DNA of 64,000 nucleotides from Eutypella sp. D-1 (taxonomy: Eukaryota; Ascomycota; Sordariomycetes; Xylariales; Diatrypaceae), in the NCBI GenBank assembly GCA_023313575.1, contig JAJTTP010000001.1:372001-436000 (forward strand). The letters are read 5' to 3'. Below are positions 33,752 to 43,445 of the stretch, one piece after another; within the stretch, counting starts at the first letter, position 1; every line of letters starts with the position of its first letter. Below the pieces are notes generated by a model. It worked only from the letters and a program-made list of their open reading frames with translations. It was not told where the DNA came from and did not search any database. The position numbers and the translations under genes were made by a program.

Positions 33752-34856
33752 ACCAAGTACGCCAATGTAGTATGGTAGTATGAGTAGGAATAGATGGCAT
33801 CGATACTAATGCTGATGCTGATCAGATGTTGATGAAGTTAAAATGGGAGATGATGTTGTTTATGAATTATTAGGGCTACATTGCCCGACTTATTAGGCAT
33901 TTATGATTTTGCACGTTATGTACAGTACAAAATTGAGTTTTGGGGGGAGGGGAGGTTGTTTTCTTTTTTTTTTTCTCCTCCCCTTTGAAGTTGAGAGATA
34001 AAGATGGGGGAGAGGACAGGGACATCTGGGCAGGAATGAAAAGATGAGAAGACCTCGGGAGCTTGGTACGACATGTAAGCTAGGGTACCTATGGTACACA
34101 GGCGGTGGGCAGTATTGCACCTATGGAATGTGTACTGTACCTAAGGGAGGTAGGTACCTAGGGTACGTAAGACATTGCAGCTGCTGTAAGCAGGCAGGCA
34201 GGCTGGCAGGCAGTTACAACTTTAGCCTTACAAGTACGAAGTAATAGTGGGGTGCAGCAAAAAAAAAAGTGACACTAACTTCCTGAAGCTTATGCACGTA
34301 CCACATGCTGCTATCTGCCTGTATGCATAACATATCAGATATGCAACTATTGAAAGTGGTGTGGGGTTATTCCATTATCGATACGCCCCGAGCTTCTCTC
34401 TAAGTGGTTATAACCTTGAGCTGTCACCCTATTCTTAAAAGTACGTCTTATTGTTTAACTGTCACCATCATTTTCAATATCTCCTTTTATCATTTTCTTA
34501 CTTGTGTTTTTCTTTGCTCAAGAGATCTGCTCTACTGTACCGAAGCATAGCATCCGTTACGATATATCAGAAAGCTGTCTCATTTTTTTTTCATAGATCG
34601 ATTTCTGTTGGTAGATCTTCTTCCTCTCTTGGTTCCAGGTCTAGTAGTACGCCGCCATCACATCGCAGGGGCCCTAGAACGATTCAGGCAGGCACGCGAC
34701 TTCGACAACCGTCCCTTTTTTCGACCCTTGTGATCTATACTAGAACCAAATAACTTGTATATATATCTACCTAGGTATATACGATCATACCCGTTTTTCC
34801 AAGTCCCCTTACTCGCATGCCATCATCCTAACCGCCATCCAAACGTTGAAGCAGTC
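33752..34856. promoter_or_regulatory. Divergent upstream region of GID8 and uridine kinase genes
   Basis: 1.1 kb with GATGCTGAT-type repeats near 33805-33835, TAGGTACC units near 34080-34170, an AGGC tract near 34193-34213 and T-rich stretches. Short frames are not supported as genes. Confidence 0.5.
34768..34777. promoter_or_regulatory. Palindrome TACCTAGGTA, upstream of the uridine kinase gene
   Basis: Perfect palindrome 79 bp before the ATG at 34857. One of five identical sites. Confidence 0.4.
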
Positions 34857-36828
34857 ATGAACACTGGTATCGGGTCACCGACTATCGTGGCTGACAGCCA
34901 TGCGGGGACCGACACCATCGCCAAGCGAGTCCACTATAGCCCCCCTTGGGCTGACCTCAGCATTATTGGTGTTGCAGGTAGCTCTGGCTCTGGCAAGTCT
35001 ACTCTATCTCACGCTATTGTGAGCAAATTGAATCTTCCATGGGTTGTAATTTTGTCGATGGTGCGTAGTTATCAGAACAAAAATCCATCGTAGAATCCCA
35101 AGCTCACGCCCCGCAGGACTCGTACTATAAGCCTCTAGATGCCGAAGCTTCCAGGAAGGCTTTTCTGAATGAATATGACTTTGACTCTCCTGAGGTACTG
35201 TCTTTGGCCGATCTCAACAGCCATTGTAGATGCTGATATCGTTTCCGGCAGGCCATAGATTTTGATGCCTTGGTACAAACTCTCCGGGATCTCAAAGTAG
35301 GGTATGTCTTGTATTGGCCCCGTAGCAGGAGATCGCCTCAGTGTGTCCGGCCCCGGTCATGTCACCGTTATCTAATGCTCCCTACCAGGAAGCGTACCGA
35401 GATCCCCATCTACTCCTTCGAGAAGCACCAGCGTCTAAAGGAGACCACGACAATTTATTCCCCCCATGTCCTCGTATTGGAAGGCATCTTCGCCCTGTAT
35501 GACCAGAGGGTAATGGATCTTATGGATATGAGGGTAACCGCGCACCGTCTCGCATCGCTTCGTAGTATTGGCTGAGATTGGTGGATAGATATACTGCGAA
35601 GCGGATGCCGACACCTGCCTTTCGAGAAGAAGTGAGTAAACCCCTCAACGAACACTACCATACCTACTAAAGTCGATGTCATACAGTATTGCGAGACGTG
35701 AGGGACCGCGGTCGGACCGTTGAGGGGTGCATAAAGCAGTGGTTCGGCTACGTAAAGCCCAACTATGAGAAAGTGAGTTCACCCCTTTTATATCCTGCTG
35801 TACCTTGTACTGACAGTGCTTGCGCTAGTATGTTTCCCCGCAAAGGAACTCCGCAGGTAATTGCAAACCCCTGTTTCACATGCGTAGACGGCTATATTTC
35901 CGGGGATGGGGATGTTGCGCCACATATGCCTGAAGACTGATTGAATGGCGCAGATATCATTGTGCCACGAGGCATCGAGAACAGGGTTGCGATGAGTAAG
36001 TCAGGGAACCCCTGTAACGAGCTCTGTCACTAAAAAAGATCAGCCATGGTTACTCAATACATTGAGAAGAAATTGCTGGAAAAGTCGACGCACCACCGGG
36101 CGGCGCTGAAGAGCCTAGAGCTCGGACATGATGTCGAGCCCCTGTCAGACCGGGTCATCATACTCGATCAAACCCCGCAAATCAAGGGCATGAACACCCT
36201 GATCCAAGACATTGACACGCCGGTTGAAGACTTCCGGTTCTATTTTGAGAGGTTTAGCTGTCTCCTGATCGAGTTGTAAGTCTACCTATATACCTGCAAG
36301 CTCACCCGCGTGCTGTTAGTGTCACATCCTAACCACAATCTCAGGGCTCTGAACAACGTCCAATTTAAAGAAAAGGAGATCAACACGCCATCCGGTCACA
36401 AATACCGCGGCTTGACCGCCAAGGGTGAGGTGAGCGCGGTGATTGTGCTACGCGGAGGCGCAGCCTTCGAGACGGGCCTGAAACGCGTGATACCGGACTG
36501 CCGAACGGGGCGGCTATTGATTCAGTCGAATGTGCGGACGGGTGAGCCAGAGCTGCACTATCTGAAGCTGCCGCGGGACATCGAGAACCACGACAGCGTA
36601 CTGCTGCTCGACGCGCAGATGTCGAGCGGCGGGTCCGCCCTCATGGCCGTCCAGGTCCTCGTCGACCACGGCGTCCCGCAGGACCGCATCGTCGTCGCCA
36701 CCTACTCCTCTGGCCGCGTCGGCCTACACCGCCTTATGAAGGTGTTCCCCGGCATCACCGTCGTCGTCGGGAACCTCGCCAGCGATTTCGAGGACAGGTG
36801 GGTCGAGAAGAGGTACTTCCGCTGCTGA
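34857..36828 (+). CDS. URK1: Uridine/cytidine kinase with C-terminal UPRTase-like domain
   Basis: Pyrimidine salvage: phosphorylates uridine and cytidine. Ten exons: 34857-35060, 35117-35194, 35252-35301, 35389-35533, 35589-35631, 35687-35772, 35829-35856, 35954-35995, 36044-36275 and 36345-36828; phases agree, 463 residues. The kinase half has the P-loop GSSGSGKST, the DSYYKPLD motif after it, the FDSPEAIDFD segment and RDVRDRGRT. The C-terminal half is a uracil phosphoribosyltransferase-like domain, with RGGAAFETGLKRVIPD and VLLLDAQMSSGGSALMA. In such fusions the PRT domain often lacks uracil phosphoribosyltransferase activity; whether it is active here is not decided. Exons 5-8 are unusually short (28-86 nt). 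Confidence 0.93.
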
Positions 36829-37622
36829 TGACCGCGACGGCGATTTTGTTTTTGGGCAGCTACAATGTCGGTCTATATCTCAACACATTCCGCTACCAAT
36901 CAACGCCATATCGAGTTGGTATATATATAGTTGGAGATAGGCATACAAATTGGTACCAGGGGGGCGGCTATACTCGCTTTAACATCTGGTGGACAGGTTA
37001 TACGAAATAAGGTGGGGCTCCGGTGAACGACCGGCCGACTAACAGACGGCTCCGCTAGTCCTTCCCGGGCATCCCTGGGAATGGGCATTTATGGTACATG
37101 ACGGATTTTGCATCTTGGTTTATTCTCTGCATGGCATTCAGGTAATCACTTCACTTGCACTGGGAGGGTGTCTTCTACTTTTTAATGATGGGCCTTTGAG
37201 CAATTATTTTCAGCATTATACACATACATACCACCGAGGCTGGTTACACACAAGGGGGCATCTTTATCTAATCGCCCCCCCCCCCTGAGAGACCATAATC
37301 CTTATCTTGATAACAGAAGCAACAACAGCAAATACCTCACCATCCGCTCTCCCAACTCGTACTTGGCAGACAAGACCAGTGACGAAAACCCCCCGTAGCA
37401 TACGTGTGGTATAGACAGATGTGAATCGTCCAGGCGTCGGTACCGCGTCCAAATACACCGTGTGCGCGTCTTCCCAAACAGATGGCTAACGTATCAACGT
37501 AACGCGAGTTCTACCCAGTCTGCTGGGTTTCAGTTCGGCCAGCGAAGCCTCCGGCCTACGGGGATCCGGCCTGGGTCTGCGAGGGTTCTTCTTTGATTTC
37601 AAGCGGCGGCGACATGTGGTCC
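36829..37622. other. Intergenic, convergent 3' regions, no gene seen
   Basis: Between the uridine kinase gene and the minus-strand CHORD-like gene. Contains a C10 run near 37277-37286. Short frames are unsupported. Confidence 0.5.
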
Positions 37623-38266
37623 CTACTCACAGCCGGGGTGCTTCTCATTCTGTTGGCCGCAGCATCTCCATCTTTCACGTTCCTCGTACTCGATGTCGTC
37701 GCCGATCTTCCGTGGCCCAAACTCGAGCGTGACCTCGTAGATGCTCGGGTGGTCTATATATGCATATGAGATCGACCGACAGGTTAGTGATTGTTGGTTA
37801 ATTAATTGACTTGGGTCCTTGCCTGGGCGGGGGACTTACGTCTGTTACCGAAGCAGGCATAGGGGAGCCGGTAGTCCTTGGGGTCGAACCGCTCACGGCA
37901 ATGGATGCAAATCGGACGATCGTCGGTGGACTTGGTGGGCAACTCGGCCGGTCCGGCGGACGCTTGTTCGACCTTGGCCTTCTTGAGTCTCTCTTTCTCG
38001 GCCGCCTTCTCTTCTCTGGCCTTCCTCTTGCGCTCCTTCCTGTCCTCCCTGATCTGCGCTTTGTATCTCTTTCTCTTCTCAATCCTGGCGTGTTTCGCCT
38101 CCTTGCTTGATCGGTCCTTCTTTCTCTTACTCTTTCTCTTCGCCGCCGGCTCCTTCTTGGTCATAGTTGGCTTCGGGTCAACCGTAGCCGGCAATTGCTG
38201 ATGCGATGCCGGCTCCTGCACAGCGGTGGCAGGTGCGTTGGACGGAGTAGGTGCCTGGTCAGCCAT
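37623..38266 (-). CDS. Small Lys/Arg-rich protein with CHORD-like Cys/His C-terminus
   Basis: Exons 38266-37840 and 37753-37623 on the minus strand, 185 residues. After a Pro/Ala-rich start comes a strongly basic, coiled-coil-like region (residues ~35-105, many KRK and ERKRK units) that could act as a nuclear localisation signal. The C-terminus holds a metal-binding pattern: CIHC, about 14 residues later a Cys in YACF, then HH, and finally WRCCGQQNEKHPGC. This order (C-x2-C ... C ... H ... W-x-CC ... GC) matches fungal proteins with a CHORD-like zinc module, although the usual H-P-G after the third Cys is HHP here. Function unknown. ATG 38266 is the first in frame. Confidence 0.75.
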
Positions 38267-38757
38267 GGCCTGTCGCGTCGAGGGAAATTGACTGGGAGGG
38301 CTTATCAGCAATGCGAATTGATTCAGAAAATATCAAGAAGGAAGTACCGTAAGTCTAGAGCCTGTAATAAAGCCTTCAAGATTTGTTCAAAACAAATTCG
38401 AGGTATTTCGAGAAGAGGTCGCAGTGAATAAGATCTCGCAGATATGCTCTTTACCAAAATGTTATTAGAAGGTGCATCCGGGGTAAATAAGCCTTAGGCA
38501 TGCGGACGGAAGTAGAGATCAGGAATTGGGGGGGGGGGACGGGAGGGGGGATCATGCAGAAAAAGAAATTAAAAAAAAGGAAAAGGTAAACACCACAGCG
38601 TAACAGACGAAAATAAATGACCATATATGGCTGTGATAAACAAACAGGTACTTCGAGGAAGGAGCTCCCCTCTTTATTCAAGAGATAGAAAAGGCAAGAA
38701 CGCGTTTGTATAAGTACATGGGCTGGGCAAAAAGAAAAACTGAGAAAAAAAGATAAT
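38267..38757. other. Intergenic, no protein gene seen
   Basis: Promoter of the CHORD-like gene and T-rich trailer of tRNA-like copy C. Contains a G-rich run near 38530-38550. Confidence 0.5.
38745..38751 (-). terminator. Pol III-type T7 terminator of tRNA-like copy C
   Basis: Seven A on the plus strand (T7 on the coding strand), 6 nt beyond the 3' end of the element. Confidence 0.6.
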
Positions 38758-38867
38758 TGCCCGGACTCGGATTCGAACCGAGGACTCTCGAATACCTATG
38801 GCACGTTCCACCCCATTGGGGATGAGGCCCAGCTTGACCTAGCATGTTACCACTACACCATCCAGGC
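38758..38867 (-). tRNA. tRNA-like gene, copy C; identity unassigned
   Basis: Acceptor GCCTGGA/TCCGGGC with A73; D arm GTGTAGTGGTAACAT; T arm CTCGG-TTCGAAT-CCGAG; T7 terminator. Compared with copies A and B, acceptor pair 7:66 is A-T here, G-T in B and G-C in A, and a T-stem pair is C-G here but T-A in A and B. Such compensatory changes argue for selection on the folded RNA. The ~54-nt central core is nearly unchanged between copies. Anticodon not identified. Confidence 0.6.
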
Positions 38868-40123
38868 TTCTGTTTGTTGGAAACTCGGCGCCTTATTTTG
38901 CTTCATATGGTCTCCAGGTACGGGATAAGCACACTGCTTTAGCTATAAGCTACCTAGGTACGTTCATTGCGATTCTAGGTGAAATGAGGGGCGGGGTCTA
39001 CCGAGCTAGATCCCCTCCTTGGTACACAGGACGGGACACTTCAACACATCTAAAGCTATCCCGCGCCATATGTTCCTCCCTCTATCAGCATCCATAGATT
39101 CATGTGTAGGTACTCTCATTCTTGATGAATCTGATCCGAGGTTTGGTAGTGGGGTAATCAGATACAGACAGTCGGGTATTTTAAATATCTTCGTCAACAC
39201 CTATAGATGCTACTCCAATAGCATTGTGCTTATATTGACTTTCTCGTCCCTCTCCCTTCTTGAATAGGCAAGAGTGTCAACTCAATAGAATTCTCCGATC
39301 GCTTACTAACACACCGGTAATCCTGCTGGAAACGAAAGTTTGAATTAATAACATGAACGATCGCCCACTTAATCAACCATATCGCGATCATAACATTAGC
39401 CCAGAGCCAGAAGTTGATCATTTGATGTGCCACTAGTAATGATTGCGCATTAGGCTGTCCATCCTAAATGTATCTCGAGCTCAACTATCAAAGTGACTTC
39501 AAATTGAAGTGATCATAAGTGTATATGAGAATTTGGTAAGATATCTCCTGAGAGACAATTGTGATATAAATGAACCAAAATACATCTCTATATACAAATT
39601 GTGGCTGGTGATTTTAGGGGGTGGCTGATGCCAGTTACGTAGCCTAGAGTTACATCTCAATGTGAATACTTTTGTTCTCTGGTGAAACTGTGGGCCCTGG
39701 CAACACTAGATCTTCCTCACGTAAGTCTTCACCGCAAAATGATTACACCGGAATTTTACGATAGGAAACTAGGAGGTCTCAGATACTGTAGGTTTCGAGG
39801 CCTTGTTAGCATATATATCTAGATCTGGTGTATTTCACTCTGGGTACTGTAATATGGAAGACTGGCTGGGCCCCTAAGAAGCTACCCGCAGAGATATCTA
39901 TATGCCGTGTATGTAGTTGAATATTAAGCCTCGACGAGTTCTGTCTAATTCTAAAGATGCAGGCCGATGTTACGCTATGCTGACTGGCGCAGCGCCCCAG
40001 GCTGACAGCAGAAGCCTCTCAGCCTCTATCTATCCAGGAGCCTCGCCTAGTCTGTTATTTCTGAGGTATTGTTGCTAACTGGTAGATCAACATGTTGCAA
40101 CGTATGTTTACGATAAGTAAATA
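38868..40123. other. Intergenic, AT-rich, no gene seen
   Basis: Upstream of copy C on one side and of the GTPase fusion gene on the other. Short frames at 39006-39433 are unsupported. No TATA box is evident near 40124. Confidence 0.5.
38951..38960. promoter_or_regulatory. Palindrome TACCTAGGTA, upstream of tRNA-like copy C
   Basis: Perfect palindrome 83 nt upstream of the 5' end of copy C. Confidence 0.4.
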
Positions 40124-42012
40124 ATGGATCCGTTGGCTATTACCACTGCTTGCGTCGCCCTCATAGATGCCGTGGCCAAAACCAGCACTGGCATCTTGGC
40201 CTTCGTGCGCAGCTGTCGCGATGCGCACAGCGACCTTGCCGCTATCAACAGCGAGTTAACCGCGCTACGGATGGTACTCGATTTATTACGAGAAGATACG
40301 GCTTCGGCCAGCCATGAGACGGCCATTCCAGACGATATACAGGATCTCGTACTGTCTAATATTGACAACTGCACCGCCGCATTAGCTAAGGTAGACGGCG
40401 TTCTCGATAACCACAAGAGCGGCAACAAGGGTTTAGTTGCAGTCCGTTGGGCAACAATGGGAAAGATGGAGGTCACAGGACTGCGCGCAAAGCTAGAGGC
40501 CAATCGCAAGTCGCTCGACTTGGCACTCCACCTGATCTCCGGGACCCTAACACGGGCAGTTCGGGAGGACACCAGCGCAACACGGGCGGACGTCATCGAC
40601 ATCAAGGAGTTGATCCCGCAAATATTGCAGAGACTGGAGGCAATCGAGCGTCTTGTCTCTAGTAATTATGCCACACCTGCTGAACCCGGACAAGTCGATA
40701 TTCTACAGCGATATCTAGACGACCTCACCTCCTATGCCGATACCGTATGCGAAAGTGTTGTCTCGGATCAGTCTGCTACAGACAGCGACGACAATAGTCT
40801 GGAAAATATCTGGGATTTTAAGAGAGAACAGGTTGGGTCAATGTCGCCTTTTACGAATGCGGCTGTCAGTTCAACTCAAAAACGCATCTGGATAAATGTG
40901 GCTGTCATTGGCGATCCATCCTGCGGAAAGTCTTCTCTCTTAGAGTGTGTTCCCCTCCAAATCGTATCTACTGTAATATTTGTTTAAGCCTCCTATATAT
41001 GCCTTGAGGTTGACCACGCTATCGACAGGTACCTCGCCAAAAGCCACCCTGTCTCGGTGAGTTGCTTATCCCCCTACCCACCTACGCACACCACCCATTT
41101 GCATCCTTCCATCCTCGTTTGTTCACGATGGTCCCATACGGGAATTATTACGGTTAAATCCAAGCACATATTGTGCTTGGTGCGTTCACCAATCGCCTCG
41201 GATATATCACTAGCTGGCCGTCATCCCACGAGAGCTTCGATAGCTGATCTTCATGGCGTCCATAATTAGGACTCAGAATTTTCCGAGCCGGAATTGGCAT
41301 TTAAATCCGCCTCCGAAGTGCAAGGCTACGTGGCTCAAGTCCAGGTTGGCAATATAAAGACACAGCTAGTCCTTAATGTGTCTGACGATTATAAGAGCAT
41401 GAAATGGTCGACATTCTCTGGTATGGACGTGATTCTAGTTTGCTTTGCTATCGGTAACCAATCTTCATTAAAACATGTCAAGGAAAAGGCAAGCGGTCCC
41501 ACTCGCGTCCCACACGCAAACTGAAAACTTATTTATCAGCTAACACTTCACTACCACAGTGGGCATTGAAAGCTCTAAGTTTTGGTGGGAAGGCGCCGAT
41601 GTTCCTCGCTGGACTAAAGTCAGATTTGCAAGAAGACCCCGCTGCCCTAGTATCTCGCGAGGAGGTATAAATCCCACTACTTAGTTCCCAGACAGCATTC
41701 ATGACATATGAGACTTACTTGATATATAACTAGGTTCAAGAGGTTAGGGAAAGGTTAGGGTTTGAGAGGTATTTTGAGTGTTCGGCATACTCGGGGATGG
41801 GAGTCAACGACCTCTTCCAGGCCGTGGCAGAACAGGCGTTAATGACTGATAAGGATGATTGGTGGGGGGAGCACAAACGGCGTCTGCTGCAGTTTAATGC
41901 CGCAAGAAAGCTCTCGATAGAACCTAATACCGGCCCCGGAGGCAATTTTTTCGGCGCGACGTCGCCGTGTGCCATGGTGGTTCCCACTGGGTTGAACATA
42001 GACCAGAACTAG
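40124..42012 (+). CDS. Fusion: fungal STAND-type N-terminal (PigL_N-like) domain + degenerate Rho-like GTPase
   Basis: Exons 40124-40944, 41029-41056, 41270-41488, 41560-41664 and 41734-42012; 483 residues, phases consistent. Intron 3 is GC-AG (AAG|GCAAGC). Residues 1-~180 (MDPLAITTACVALIDAVAKT, then SCRDAHSDLAAINSELTAL) are helical and match the domain found at the N-terminus of many fungal NACHT/ankyrin and related proteins. Residues ~258-440 align with Rho GTPases: P-loop GDPSCGKSS near 263, GYVAQVQV after switch I, MDVILVCFAI, HVKEKW, the LKSD base motif (375-378) and ECSA (406-409). The DTAGQE motif of switch II is missing (LNVSDDYKSM instead), so the catalytic Gln is absent, and no CAAX box ends the protein. 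Probably a signalling or pseudo-GTPase; role unknown. Confidence 0.8.
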
Positions 42013-43445
42013 CAAAACCGGGCAGCGGGCCATCTTGTTCGGGCAGATGGCATACGCGATGGTCACCCCCCCTTCTCTCGTAAGGGATGAGGTGAACCCG
42101 ATAACTCTGGGTTGTGCTGGGCGCAAATAATCATGCCCCTGTACATGAGCATACCGAACAAGCTCGCAGCCTTCGTGACTACGTTAAACCAGCACCCAGA
42201 CAGCATATTCAAAACTACCTTAGACTTACTCAATTCATAATTATACCTCTTCATAAAGAGAGTAGTCTTCCACCCATACCTACCCCTATCTACACCTATT
42301 TCTCTACCTACCTGTCAGCATTTCCTCCAGACAGCAATTCAGGACCGGATCTGCCCTACTCTTCTGTAATCAAACCAACATCTAATCAAAACCTCCGTAC
42401 CTTAAAAGGAAGATAGATAGAAAGATGAATAGATTTAGTCTAGACCCGCACAAATCCAGCCCGCACTTACTCAGACTCATCCATCCACTCATTTATCTAA
42501 TTACAAGCCAAACCGACCCAACTGACTGACCCGAAAGGTCGATAGACAGAGTTAGCGTGCTGGAGAAGAGAAAACAAGAACCGGCCGTTCGCTGCGGCGC
42601 GGTGCGGCGGTAGGGTATGTTATGATATAGCCGTAGCAGTAAGAAATGTCATACATGCACCCCCCCTACCCCATAACCTATCCTGCGCCCTTGCTTATAT
42701 CTCGATATCTCCGCTATCATACCTACAGTATCTAGTATCTAGTATCCATATGATCGAGCGAGTGCTAGTGGCATGCATGTATACTCTCCCAGGATTATCT
42801 GCATGACGTTTCCCTTCATAATGTTGAAGAGGACTTCGTTTCCGCTCTCATCTAAGCAAAAAAGAAAAAAAGAAAAGCACCCTTGGAAGTAATAGAGCGG
42901 TAGACCATGCATGATCAGACCCTCTTTGCTTCATTAGAGACGATATCGGATAAGAAATCTAGGTAGAAGATTGGATGCTCAGTTCTTACTGTTTGTCGGT
43001 CAAGTACCGGTAGTCTTCTAGATTTCTATCGGATTAGGTAGGCATCAACCTGAACTGAACCTCACGCTATTCCTCATTATCATCGTGGGAATGGCAAGTA
43101 ATTAGCCGTATGTACAATAGCAGACGCCCCCCCCCCCCCCCCCCCCCTTAACAATAACCCCTTTATACTACACATCGACATAACATAGCATAGCGTAGCG
43201 TGATCGTGATTGATAGATCGGCGAATTCGTCATGATATTTCCATACCCCCATCCGTCCACAACAACTCCGGACGCCTGCCAAGCCTCTCTTCATAATTTC
43301 ACCCCTATGCATCCATCCCGACCCTGGTCTAGTTAACTCTCATCGACGAGAATTCGTAGCACGTGCTGCGTCGGCGGCGTTACGTGGATGAAGTTATATA
43401 TGTGTCTGTCTGACTCTGACATTACGAAGACCCCGCCGCCGGAAC
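42013..43445. other. Intergenic, ~1.4 kb, convergent 3' regions, no gene seen
   Basis: Contains CTACC/TCTACC-rich sequence near 42275-42320, a C21 run and other C-rich tracts. No supported frame. Confidence 0.5.
43127..43147 (+). repeat. C21 homopolymer
   Basis: Twenty-one consecutive C (G21 on the other strand), potential quadruplex and variable-length site. Confidence 0.9.
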
